Assembly: GCA_016929205.1 (NCBI GenBank)
Contig: JAFGJF010000307.1
Span: 1 to 11,473, forward strand
Length of the DNA stretch: 11,473 bases
Direction of reading: 5' to 3'
DNA from: Anaerolineae bacterium
Lineage (GTDB): Bacteria; Chloroflexota; Anaerolineae; JAFGEY01
The position numbers were made by a program, and so were the translations under genes. Positions 1 to 7,272 of the stretch are shown piece by piece (position 1 is the stretch's first letter; every line of letters starts with the position of its first letter). A model generated the notes under the pieces. The model had not been told where the DNA came from. It ran no database searches and saw nothing but the letters and a program-made list of their open reading frames with translations.

Positions 1-546
1 CCCCATATCGTATAGCGCCCCGCCGCCAATGTCCGCCCGTAACCGCACGTTAGCCGGATCCAACACATCCATCAAAAACGTCGATACGGTGTGGATAAAG
101 CGCAGTTGCCCCAACACGCCCGAACCGGCGATACGAATCGCTTCGGCAACCACGGGATTAAACCGATACGCAAACGCTTCCAGGCACAAGTACCCGGTCT
201 CATCGCGTACAGCCTGGATCTCACGTGCCTCGGCCGCGTCGAGCGCGATCGGCTTTTCGCACAGCACGTGCTTACCGGCACGCAGCGCCTTGATGCTCCA
301 TTCGGCGTGCAGGCCGTTTGGTAAGGGAATATAGACAGCTTCGATCTCGGGATCAGCCAGCAGCGCCTCATAGGAGCCATAGGCCTTGAGTACCTCAAAG
401 CGAGCAGCCGTCTCTTGCGCTTTGAGCAAAGAACGGCTGGCAACCGCCGCCAACGTCGCCAAATCAGTACCCTGCATGCCGGGAATAACCCGGTTGACCG
501 CAATCTGCGCGCATCCCAGTACACCCCAACGGACTGGCTCATTCAT
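1..546 (-). CDS. Gfo/Idh/MocA-family NAD(P)-dependent oxidoreductase, N-terminal part (runs off window)
   Basis: The first 182 residues are present and the 3' end lies beyond position 1. The start MNEPVRWGVLGCAQIA gives the Rossmann beta strand and Gly-rich NAD(P) loop (residues 6-16). YIPLPNGLHAEW (72-83) and CEKPI (96-100) are the family's conserved nucleotide-binding segments, and the Lys of EKP is usually catalytic. EAFAYRFNP (123-131) and GGGALYDMG (174-182) lead into the C-terminal substrate domain. Family members oxidise or reduce sugars, inositols and related compounds; the substrate cannot be told here. ATG at 546 matches the usual family N-terminus and has AGGA nine bases upstream. 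An in-frame GTG at 582, with no stop between, has a better-placed AAAGGAG and would add 12 residues. Transcribed divergently from the MFS gene, from the promoter at 623-651. Confidence 0.93.
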   Translation of the reverse strand, partial: MNEPVRWGVLGCAQIAVNRVIPGMQGTDLATLAAVASRSLLKAQETAARFEVLKAYGSYEALLADPEIEAVYIPLPNGLHAEWSIKALRAGKHVLCEKPIALDAAEAREIQAVRDETGYLCLEAFAYRFNPVVAEAIRIAGSGVLGQLRFIHTVSTFLMDVLDPANVRLRADIGGGALYDMG

Positions 547-622
547 AATCTCATTTCCTTTCCTACCATCCGATTGAATCACTCGCACTCTCCTTTACCA
601 ACTCGGGTCGTCCCATAGGCAT

Positions 623-651
623 ATTATACTGTGCCAAGACAACGTTGGCAA
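623..651 (-). promoter_or_regulatory. sigma70-type promoter for the Gfo/Idh gene
   Basis: On the minus strand, TTGCCA (646-651) is followed by a 17-bp spacer and a perfect TATAAT (623-628). The -10 box lies about 77 bp upstream of the ATG at 546 and about 40 bp upstream of the alternative GTG at 582. Both boxes and the spacing fit the housekeeping consensus. Activity is inferred, not shown. Confidence 0.7.
632..650. promoter_or_regulatory. Inverted repeat overlapping the Gfo/Idh promoter, candidate operator
   Basis: TGCCAA (632-637), a 7-bp spacer and TTGGCA (645-650) form a perfect 6-bp inverted repeat. It covers the -35 box and most of the spacer of the minus-strand promoter. A dimeric regulator bound here would block that promoter and might affect the divergent one about 40 bp away, whose -35 box is the same TTGGCA hexamer. 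No regulator gene lies in the window, so the binding protein is unknown. A 6-bp repeat can occur by chance. Confidence 0.35.
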
Positions 652-688
652 CATAAAGTGGGCTTCAGGGCGCATCTCCTGATTGCGT

Positions 689-718
689 TTGGCACTTATC
701 AGTGGGAAATGGTATAAT
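689..718 (+). promoter_or_regulatory. sigma70-type promoter for the MFS-acyltransferase unit
   Basis: TTGGCA (689-694), an 18-bp spacer and a perfect TATAAT (713-718) point rightward. The start of transcription would fall near 725, giving a leader of about 50 bases before the ATG at 775. It is back to back with the minus-strand promoter at 623-651. Confidence 0.7.
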
Positions 719-774
719 ATTCGCGCCTGGCCTTCCACCCTTGACAGCATACTCCAAACGAGATGAGGAAGCAC

Positions 775-2109
775 ATGACATCCACAAATAAGGACAGCAG
801 AACCACCGAGACCGGTTGGGCACGCCCCTTTTTCACGATCTGGATAGGACAAGCGCTCTCCCTGGTCGGCAGCCGGGCTGGTGGATTCGCCCTTGTCTGG
901 TGGCTGACCGAGCGCTCGGGGTCGGGCACTGTGCTGGCCACAGCAACGATGGTTGCGATGCTGCCCCAGATATTCCTGGGACCATTCATCGGCGCGCTGG
1001 TCGATCGCTGGAACCGGCGCAGGATCATGCTCGTCGCCGATAGTGTCATCGCTCTCTTGTCAACGTGGCTGGCCTACCTCTTTTGGGCCGACGCACTTGA
1101 GCTCTGGCACATCTATGTGATCATGTTCGCCCGCGCACTGGGTGGCACCTTTCACCACCCGGCGATGCAAGCATCTACTTCGCTGATGGTACCCCAAGAG
1201 CAACTTGCTCGCGTAGCAGGCATGAACCAGACGTTGCAGGGCGTGATGACGATTGTCACGCCTCCGCTGGGGGCATTCCTGATGAGCATCCTGCCTCTGC
1301 ACTGGATTATGGCCATCGACGTCATTACCGCTGCGTTTGCCATCGTCCCCCTCTTTTTTATCCATATCCCCCAGCCGCCGCGCCGCAAGGCTGTTCTTTC
1401 GCAGCAGGAAGCACCATCCACGGCAGTTCAGTCCACTGCGCAAAAGCAATCATCCCTGTGGCAAGACGTGCGTGAAGGGTTCCTCTACATCTGGCACTGG
1501 CCGGGGATGTTTATGCTGTTGGCTACGGCCATCCTGCTCAACTTTTTGATCACGCCGGCTATGTCGCTCCTTCCCTTGCTGATCACCCTACACTTTCAGG
1601 GAGATGTCCTGCAATTGGGCTGGATGAACTCGGCATGGGGGCTCGGGATCATCGTGGGAGGACTGACGTTGAGCGCGTGGGGCGGCTTTAAAAAGCGGAT
1701 CATTACCTCGTTAGTGGGAATTATTGGTATGGGCATCGGTTTCCTATTTGTCGGTCTGGCACCGTCAACGGCGTTCTGGCTCGCGCTGGGTGCATTACTC
1801 TTTGCCGCCATTATGAACCCGATCACTAACGGGCCGATCGGGGCTATCTTGCAGAGTGTCATTGCCCCGGATATGCAGGGACGCACGTTTATGATTGTCG
1901 GCAGCATCGCCGGGTTCGCCGCGCCGCTGGGTTTGGCCGTTGCCGGGCCGATCTCTGATGCGCTGGGCGTGGGCGCATGGTTCATAGTAGGTGGAGTAAC
2001 CTCCATCCTGGTCGGTATCATTGCACCTTTCGTGCCTGCCATTATGCAGATCGAGGAACAGCGCCAGGCACACGCCGAACCAGAGACAACTACCAACCCA
2101 GAAAGGTGA
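775..2109 (+). CDS. Major facilitator superfamily exporter, DHA3 (MefA/EntS)-like
   Basis: A 444-residue multipass membrane protein, the usual length for 12-helix MFS drug or siderophore exporters. After a short polar N-terminus, helix 1 begins with FTIWIGQALSLVGSRAGGFAL. The loop between helices 2 and 3 carries the family signature GALVDRWNRRR (73-83), motif A. A long hydrophilic central loop (about 200-230) separates the two six-helix halves. The motif pattern resembles MFS_3/DHA3 proteins such as macrolide exporters and enterobactin exporter EntS, which use the proton gradient to expel small molecules. The cargo cannot be predicted. ATG at 775 is chosen because GAGGA lies five bases upstream. 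The in-frame ATG at 763 would add four residues but has no ribosome site. The acyltransferase-like gene follows 38 bp later. Confidence 0.9.
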   Translation: MTSTNKDSRTTETGWARPFFTIWIGQALSLVGSRAGGFALVWWLTERSGSGTVLATATMVAMLPQIFLGPFIGALVDRWNRRRIMLVADSVIALLSTWLAYLFWADALELWHIYVIMFARALGGTFHHPAMQASTSLMVPQEQLARVAGMNQTLQGVMTIVTPPLGAFLMSILPLHWIMAIDVITAAFAIVPLFFIHIPQPPRRKAVLSQQEAPSTAVQSTAQKQSSLWQDVREGFLYIWHWPGMFMLLATAILLNFLITPAMSLLPLLITLHFQGDVLQLGWMNSAWGLGIIVGGLTLSAWGGFKKRIITSLVGIIGMGIGFLFVGLAPSTAFWLALGALLFAAIMNPITNGPIGAILQSVIAPDMQGRTFMIVGSIAGFAAPLGLAVAGPISDALGVGAWFIVGGVTSILVGIIAPFVPAIMQIEEQRQAHAEPETTTNPER

Positions 2110-2147
2110 GAACGATATCAGTCGATGCCATATACAAAGAGGGAAAT

Positions 2148-2906
2148 GTGACGGACCAACACCAAAACAAGCGCCAGCGTTACTGGGAGATCGACGCCCT
2201 GCGCGGTGTAGCCATCATCTGGATGATCGGCTTCCACCTGACCTGGGACCTGGTCTTTTACGGGCTGGTTCGGGTCCATATGGGCCGCAATCCCTGGCCC
2301 TGGTTTTCGCGGATCATTGCCACTATGTTTCTCACCCTGGCCGGCATCTCGTTGGTGATCAGCGCCAGCAAAAGTCGCGGCACACCGGGATTTCGCAAAC
2401 ACCTGTTTCGCGGAGCCAGGATCTTTGGTTTTGGGCTGGTCATCACCGCGATCACCTACTTTTTTCTCGGCGACGAATTTGTCGTCTTTGGCATCCTGCA
2501 CCTGATCGGCTTTTCGATCGTCGCCGCTTATCCCTTTATGCCCTACCGTCGCCGTTGGTTCACCTTGCTTGCCGGCATCATCATCCTCGCTGCCGGCAAC
2601 TGGTTGAACCGGCAGATCGTTTTTACACCGTGGTTGATCTGGTTGGGAATCAACGAATTTGGCCGCGGAATGGCCGACTGGTATCCTATCTTGCCATGGT
2701 TCGGTATGGTTCTCGTGGGGATCTGGATCGGGCATATGCTGTACACTGCCGGACAGCGCCGGTTCTCTCTGCCAGACTGGTCGGACGTGCCAGGGATTCG
2801 CCAATTGGCCTTCCTGGGCCGCCACGCCCTGCTGATCTATCTCATCCACCAGCCACTTTTGGTGGGCACTGTGGCGCTGGTTGCCTGGATGCTGTCATCA
2901 AGGTAA
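2148..2906 (+). CDS. DUF1624/HGSNAT_cat membrane acyltransferase-like protein
   Basis: 252 residues and strongly hydrophobic, with about seven predicted membrane segments. The N-terminal signature RYWEIDALRGVAIIWMIGFH (11-30) matches the heparan-alpha-glucosaminide N-acetyltransferase catalytic family (DUF1624). That family has a conserved D-x-L-R-G and a histidine at the membrane face; here these are Asp16, Arg19 and His30. The C-terminus has the typical LGRHALLIYLIHQPLL. Relatives move acetyl groups across the membrane onto extracellular or lumenal acceptors. The acceptor here is unknown and no sugar pathway gene adjoins it. GTG at 2148 is preceded by GAGGG at four bases; no better in-frame start exists, and longer readings overlap the MFS gene. 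It is probably cotranscribed with the MFS gene. It ends 11 bp from the convergent amidohydrolase stop, with no visible terminator between. Confidence 0.87.
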   Translation: MTDQHQNKRQRYWEIDALRGVAIIWMIGFHLTWDLVFYGLVRVHMGRNPWPWFSRIIATMFLTLAGISLVISASKSRGTPGFRKHLFRGARIFGFGLVITAITYFFLGDEFVVFGILHLIGFSIVAAYPFMPYRRRWFTLLAGIIILAAGNWLNRQIVFTPWLIWLGINEFGRGMADWYPILPWFGMVLVGIWIGHMLYTAGQRRFSLPDWSDVPGIRQLAFLGRHALLIYLIHQPLLVGTVALVAWMLSSR

Positions 2907-2917
2907 CCTGACCTCCC

Positions 2918-4072
2918 TCACCCGTAGCCGAGTGTTCTTAGCCCCTGTCGAGCGTGGTTGTCCACTGCTGTACCGTCCACTCGCTCATCCAGAGCACAGG
3001 CCATCCGTTCTATCATGGACAACGCTTTGTCCAAATCAAGCACAGCCGGAACAAGCCCGTAAAGCCGTTCCAGATTGGTGTGATAGATCTTGATCAGCGC
3101 CTCGCGAGGCAAAGCCAGGCCACGAAAATGTCGCATGCCGGGTTCCAACCATCGTGCCAGCTCATCCGGTGGGACAAACGGACGATCGGTCTCTAGAAAG
3201 CGGCGCACCACCCACCCCCGTTCTAGCGCCCGTCCGACGCCTTGATCGCCATCCCGGGCAATACCTCCACTGGTCGTATCGGTGCCAAAAATCAACCGCT
3301 CCTGGTAACGCAGAAAAAACGCGCGGGCCTGACCATTGTACCGGGTGAAATCGTTGATCATTTCCGCACCCGGAGCCAGGTCAAAACAGACGTTTGGGTA
3401 GGTATCGAACAGCCGCTCCGCCCGCACCAGGTCCGAAGAGAGAAAATGGAAATGGGCCAGGACAATCTTGAGTTGGGGGTGCCGTTCGAGCAGATTTACC
3501 ACTTCGGCGTGTAGCGCTTCCTTGAGCGGAAAAGTGCCATCTCCGTAAAACCAGCCGCGCTCTCGCGCCCGCCTGGGACAGCGCACGACATCCCAATACG
3601 TTTCTGGATCGCCGGCATGCAGCACCACCGGCATCTTGAGCGCTTCCACCGTTGCCCAAAACGGAGCATACTGCGGCGCGTCGAGTGAGATAGGGATCCA
3701 CTTGCGCTTGGTTGGTTTGCCCTCAGTCATCTTGAGCCCATCAAACCCAATCGCTTTCAGATCGTGCACCTGAGCCGCCAGGGCGTCCGGCATACGCTCT
3801 GGTTCAGCCAATACCTGGCTGTAATCCAGCGCGCCGGAAAGATAGGCCCGATCGGGAAAACGTGCTTTAAAGGCGATCAGCTCGGGATTGTGATTGATCG
3901 GAACAGGATTTGGCGTACAAACCAGATTGGCCCGGAGTAAAGGCCCGGCTTCCATCAGCGCAACAATGTTATCTATCTGCTCCAGGTGATTGAGATGGAT
4001 GTGCCCATCCACGATATCAAGATCATTCAGCAGTGAGAGCAATTTGGCGCATCTCGGTATAGCAGATAACAT
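2918..4072 (-). CDS. Amidohydrolase (Amidohydro_2, TIM-barrel metal-dependent hydrolase)
   Basis: As read from ATG 4072 this is 384 residues, longer than many relatives of about 280-320. The metal ligands of the superfamily are visible: DGHIHL (22-27, His24 and His26), VVLHAGDP (149-156, His152), VLAHFHF (204-210, His207) and FGTD (262-265, Asp265). Lys114 in GLKM may act as a bridging ligand. The C-terminal KIYHTNLERLYG is typical of Amidohydro_2. Family members hydrolyse or decarboxylate ring and amide substrates; the substrate is unknown. ATG 4072 has only a weak GGTGA ahead of it. The first 20 or so residues are not typical and look like the end of an acetyltransferase fragment, so the true start is uncertain. 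GTG at 4012 fits the usual family N-terminus but has no ribosome site. The gene lies 55 bp downstream of the fusion lipoprotein gene, probably in the same transcript. Confidence 0.88.
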   Translation of the reverse strand: MLSAIPRCAKLLSLLNDLDIVDGHIHLNHLEQIDNIVALMEAGPLLRANLVCTPNPVPINHNPELIAFKARFPDRAYLSGALDYSQVLAEPERMPDALAAQVHDLKAIGFDGLKMTEGKPTKRKWIPISLDAPQYAPFWATVEALKMPVVLHAGDPETYWDVVRCPRRARERGWFYGDGTFPLKEALHAEVVNLLERHPQLKIVLAHFHFLSSDLVRAERLFDTYPNVCFDLAPGAEMINDFTRYNGQARAFFLRYQERLIFGTDTTSGGIARDGDQGVGRALERGWVVRRFLETDRPFVPPDELARWLEPGMRHFRGLALPREALIKIYHTNLERLYGLVPAVLDLDKALSMIERMACALDERVDGTAVDNHARQGLRTLGYG

Positions 4073-4104
4073 TTTTCACCGACCATTTTTTTGTAAAATG
4101 GCAT
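4011..4104 (-). pseudogene. Decayed N-terminus of a GNAT-like acetyltransferase
   Basis: ATG at 4104 has an excellent ribosome site (GGAGG, four-base spacer). It opens a 25-codon frame starting MPFYKKMVGEKCYL and ending in a TGA at 4027-4029. From memory, that start closely resembles GNAT-family (RimJ/RimL-like) proteins whose N-terminus reads YKKxVGEKCYLSP followed by a W-L-N-D-L-E block. Here that second block survives in another frame as LLSLLNDLDIV, which is residues 11-21 of the amidohydrolase reading. I infer a truncated, frameshifted acetyltransferase start whose tail merged with the amidohydrolase gene. It may also be a translated leader peptide. No homology search could be run. Confidence 0.45.
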
Positions 4105-4127
4105 CTTGCCTCCGATCCGGCAACTGC

Positions 4128-5891
4128 CTATGGCAAAGGGAGGGCCTCTACCTGGTTGTCATTAAAGTGTGGGATCAACACGTACCGACGCTCAAAATCA
4201 AAGCCAATGTCGGCTGGCGCGGACAAGTCACCGAACAGCTCGGACACGGTGCCACTCGATTCCACTATGTAAACAGCCGACGCTCCCCAACTCGAGATCA
4301 GCATCTTGCCATCCGCCAGCACGATCAGACCATCAAGTCCGGCATTTGGCAGATCTGTTTCCGCCGCCTGCTGCCCGTCATCGCCCAGCTTGTAGATCGA
4401 CCTGCCGGCGACGGCCAAGATCTTGGCCTCACGCGCGGCAAGGCCGTTCACCCCGTCGAGTTGGGCAAATGAAGCCACAGCACGATCGGGCGCAATGCGA
4501 TAGATCCAGCCCGTGGACGAATCAGAGACGTAAACAGAACCATCCCCGGCAGTGGTCACGTCGTTCAGGAAAACCGCCCCATCAATAACAATCTCACCCG
4601 ACGGCGCTCCTGTATACCGGTCAAAGATCCGAACCACGTTGATGTCGGCCACAAACAGCTCGTTGCCGGCCAGGGCCGTTCCCTTAGGCGCGTGCAAGGT
4701 CACGCCTTCAGACTGGCCATCGATCCACTTGAGCGCCAGCAGCTCGCCGGCAGGAGAAAGGCGCGAGATGAATCCATTGCCATCCTGGACGATCGGGTTG
4801 CCATTGATGTTGGATACCAGATAGACATCGGCCTCTGGATCATAGAGGACCGACTCGGGCGTATCCAGGCCAACGTTTTCGAGCAGAAACCCCGGCCACA
4901 CCTCTTCCGGCAAGGGCTCCGCCAAAGGTTGCGCGGAGCCGATCTCGATCGTCCGCCCCACGCCACCCTGGATATACCCTTCACCGTACTGATCGGCAAA
5001 CAAGACAATCGCTTCCTCACCTGTACAGTGCGTTGGCGAGATCTGCTGTACACCCAGTTCTTTCAAGTCGACAGCAATTTGCTTGAGCGCCGCCTGACTC
5101 TTTTCCAACAAGTGAAATCCCCCCACGAGCAGCGCTATCTCGCCCGGCACTATCTCTTTGGCTTTGCGCACGATCTGCGTCACGCCTGGGTGTGCACAAC
5201 CGGTCACGATCACGCTGCCCGCAGTGGTCTCGATCAGCAAGGCCTGTTCGCCAATCTGCCCCAGTCCGCCCGTCGAGTGCACGCCGGGCAGGATCTCGGT
5301 TGGTCCGGCGACCTCAACCAATTCGGTCAGGGCGCTCACATCATCCTGAAACGAGGCCGGAAATGACGCAGGAACGTACAGCGTTGGCTTGATGCCGGTC
5401 GCCAGCAGATCGGGCAAACCACCAACGTGGTCGCCGTGGATATGGGACAGGACAACCATCTCAATCCTTTGCGGATCGAGTCCTAATGCCTCCATATTGC
5501 CCAACAGCGTCAGCCCATCACCCCCGGTATCAAAGAGCAAAACATGCCCATCGTATTCGATCCAGGCGCTAAACCCCCACTCGGACTTTAGCGCGGCATC
5601 ATAGATCATATTGTCATAAACAATCGTTATCTGAACGCCACCAGGCACCTTCCAGGAAACATCAGACGCAACCAACGTCGCTGTCGGTTGCGACGTTGGC
5701 ACCGGCGTACGAGTTGGCATCGTAGTCGCCGTAGGTGTCGACGGTAAGGCCGTTGGGGGAGCAGTTGTCTCCGTTGGTGAGGTGATCGAACCGGCAGGGA
5801 TCGTTGCCGGAGCAGCCTTGCCACAGCCGATCAATAGCGGCAGCACAACGACAAGAATCACATACCTGGCGTATACACATCGTGCAGACAT
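4128..5891 (-). CDS. Lipoprotein fusing a COG1237-type MBL hydrolase domain to a beta-propeller
   Basis: 587 residues. The signal peptide ends in the lipobox LLIGC (19-23), so Cys23 should be lipidated and the protein anchored on the outer face of the membrane. A Thr/Pro-rich linker follows (about 28-72). The metallo-beta-lactamase-fold domain spans about 86-318: DTGGDG (121-126), SHIHGDH (149-155), TGCAHPG (230-236), GGFH (257-260) and PTHCTG (286-291). The last three are typical of COG1237 hydrolases, some of which are annotated as dihydropterin/ribofuranosyl-aminobenzene phosphate synthases. Residues about 336-587 look like an SMP-30/NHL-type propeller, with repeats such as PESVLYDPEADVYLVSN, DVTTAGDGSVYVSDSS and GLIVLADGKMLISSW. 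ATG 5891 has GAGGCGGG six bases upstream and lies 12 bp after lepB. The substrate is unknown; the propeller may bind ligand or act as a second catalytic domain. Confidence 0.88.
   Translation of the reverse strand: MSARCVYARYVILVVVLPLLIGCGKAAPATIPAGSITSPTETTAPPTALPSTPTATTMPTRTPVPTSQPTATLVASDVSWKVPGGVQITIVYDNMIYDAALKSEWGFSAWIEYDGHVLLFDTGGDGLTLLGNMEALGLDPQRIEMVVLSHIHGDHVGGLPDLLATGIKPTLYVPASFPASFQDDVSALTELVEVAGPTEILPGVHSTGGLGQIGEQALLIETTAGSVIVTGCAHPGVTQIVRKAKEIVPGEIALLVGGFHLLEKSQAALKQIAVDLKELGVQQISPTHCTGEEAIVLFADQYGEGYIQGGVGRTIEIGSAQPLAEPLPEEVWPGFLLENVGLDTPESVLYDPEADVYLVSNINGNPIVQDGNGFISRLSPAGELLALKWIDGQSEGVTLHAPKGTALAGNELFVADINVVRIFDRYTGAPSGEIVIDGAVFLNDVTTAGDGSVYVSDSSTGWIYRIAPDRAVASFAQLDGVNGLAAREAKILAVAGRSIYKLGDDGQQAAETDLPNAGLDGLIVLADGKMLISSWGASAVYIVESSGTVSELFGDLSAPADIGFDFERRYVLIPHFNDNQVEALPLP
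5676..5810 (-). repeat. Low-complexity Thr/Pro/Ala linker coding region of the MBL-propeller lipoprotein
   Basis: This codes for about residues 28-72, built from loosely repeated PT, TPT and TAT units. It is a probable flexible spacer that holds the enzyme away from the membrane. Such linkers are common in exported proteins of Chloroflexota. Confidence 0.7.
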
Positions 5892-5903
5892 AGCCCGCCT
5901 CGT

Positions 5904-6473
5904 TTACTTGAGCAACCCCATATCCTCAACCGGCCACACCCGCACCCAGGCCCTGGCAATGATCTGATCCACGCGTACCGGACCGATGGCACGCGAATCG
6001 CGGGATGCATTGCGATTATCGCCCATCACAAAAATGTGCTCCGGTGGGATCTCGATCGGGCCATATCTGTGCTGGGCAACGTCGGACAAATATGGCTCCG
6101 ACAGTGCCTGGCCATTGATGAACACCCGGTTGTCCTTAATTTCCAATGTCTCGCCCGGTAACCCGATCACTCGCTTGATCAGCGGCAGGTTGCTATCGGG
6201 CACGTCCACGATCACAATGTCGCCGCGCTCAGGATAATGAAAACGGTAGCTCAACTTGTCGACAATGAGCTGTTCGTCCTGATGCAAACTTGGCTCCATA
6301 CTGTGACCCAAGACAACGGTCTTTTCGCCGACAAAATAGGTAATCAAGAGAGCAATGACAAACGCCGGAGCAATCGTTTCCAAAAACAGTTCCCTGAACA
6401 CAAAAGTCAGGATCTCCACCAGAACCGGCTGCTTCCGGTCGTCTGGCAAACCCGGTGAATCACTGTGAATCAT
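5904..6473 (-). CDS. lepB: Signal peptidase I
   Basis: 189 residues, the normal size of a single-anchor bacterial type I signal peptidase. A membrane segment, IAPAFVIALLITYFVG (34-49), precedes the catalytic domain. The Ser-Lys dyad is visible: GHSMEPSL (56-63, Ser58) and PLIKRVIGLPGE (97-108, Lys100). Box E, GDNRNASRDSRAIGPV (151-166), is intact. The enzyme removes N-terminal signal peptides from secreted proteins on the outer face of the membrane. ATG 6473 is chosen because GGAAGGA lies nine bases upstream and the anchor begins normally; a longer reading to 6695 overlaps the upstream gene and lacks family similarity. It sits 37 bp after the UlaG-like gene and 12 bp before the fusion lipoprotein. 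The lipoprotein itself would be cut by signal peptidase II, so lepB is not required for it. Confidence 0.95.
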   Translation of the reverse strand: MIHSDSPGLPDDRKQPVLVEILTFVFRELFLETIAPAFVIALLITYFVGEKTVVLGHSMEPSLHQDEQLIVDKLSYRFHYPERGDIVIVDVPDSNLPLIKRVIGLPGETLEIKDNRVFINGQALSEPYLSDVAQHRYGPIEIPPEHIFVMGDNRNASRDSRAIGPVRVDQIIARAWVRVWPVEDMGLLK

Positions 6474-6510
6474 ACTCAATATTCCTTCCTCATAACCAGA
6501 CCACACCGGT

Positions 6511-7221
6511 CTAGATCGTGTGAGATTCCCCCTTGCCCAATATGATGACGGGCGTCTCGATCCCGGCCTCGTGTACACGCTGTGCAAAGCCCTGCGGTGT
6601 GTGATTCGTGCGCAGCAAAAGCGAGCGTGGTTGAACGCCCAGATGGATGGGGATAATGGCGGCCGGTTGAAGCGCCTGCACCGCCCGAACCGCACCCTTT
6701 TCTCCCATCGTCATCGGGATCCGAAACGTCGTGACTGGCATCAAGGCAGCGTCGAGTTTGAACCGTTTGCCTATTTCGCTCATCGACGGACTGTAAAACG
6801 TATCACCGGCAAAATAGACGCTCTTTTCTCCATCCTCGATGACAAATCCAACGGTAAACGTCACGTGGACCGCCGGCACGACCGTAATTGTGATCCTGTC
6901 ACCGAACCGATGGCTTTGCCAGGCACGCACTCCGATGACACGTTTTGCCCCCAAAAGCCGCGCCATAGCCTGGCTCAAGGCAGGGATGAGCACCGGCACG
7001 TTCTCATTTAGCGAACGTAGGTAAGCGCCGTCAATGTGATCCCAGTGGCTATGCGAAATCAATACCAGATCCACATCTTTCACCTGCTCGCGCGACAGTG
7101 CCGGCGGCGACAGGCGCTTGTAAGCAATGTGTCCCCAAGTCCCGAAATAGGGATCGGTAATGATATTGAATCCGCCGCTCTCAATCAAGAGCGTGCTGTG
7201 ACCGATCATCTGGATTTCCAT
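6511..7221 (-). CDS. UlaG-like metallo-beta-lactamase-fold hydrolase
   Basis: 236 residues, cytoplasmic, with no signal peptide. It has the compact MBL domain of the UlaG/YtkL-like group. It starts with IQMIGHSTLLIES and ITDPYFG (20-26). The zinc motif is SHSHWDH (56-62: His57, His59, Asp61, His62), with further ligands at VPAVHV (His119), FAGDT (Asp140) and IPIHLG (His193). Members of this group hydrolyse lactones, phosphodiesters or amides; the substrate cannot be read from sequence. ATG 7221 has GGAGG four bases upstream. It lies 51 bp after the preceding MBL gene and 37 bp before lepB, consistent with one operon. Confidence 0.9.
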   Translation of the reverse strand: MEIQMIGHSTLLIESGGFNIITDPYFGTWGHIAYKRLSPPALSREQVKDVDLVLISHSHWDHIDGAYLRSLNENVPVLIPALSQAMARLLGAKRVIGVRAWQSHRFGDRITITVVPAVHVTFTVGFVIEDGEKSVYFAGDTFYSPSMSEIGKRFKLDAALMPVTTFRIPMTMGEKGAVRAVQALQPAAIIPIHLGVQPRSLLLRTNHTPQGFAQRVHEAGIETPVIILGKGESHTI

Positions 7222-7272
7222 CTGGCCTCCGACAAGTTCGCAGATAGACGCGAAAAAAACGGATTCTTGCGG

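Noticed and set aside
741..746. Perfect TTGACA -35 box just before the MFS gene
   Set aside because: No -10-like hexamer lies 16-18 bp downstream; that position falls inside the ribosome site and start codon. The promoter at 689-718 is much better.
2118..2849. Long open frame on the minus strand, 243 codons
   Set aside because: It lies wholly antisense to the clear DUF1624-type gene, its product is low-complexity Asp/Gln/Lys/Pro-rich, and no family is recognisable.
2907..2917. Bidirectional terminator between the convergent genes
   Set aside because: Only 11 bp separate the stops, and no stem-loop with a T-run is visible in or around the gap.
7222..7272. Possible intrinsic terminator between the second and third MBL genes
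   Set aside because: There is a run of seven T on the minus strand (7253-7259), but no stable GC-rich stem directly precedes it.
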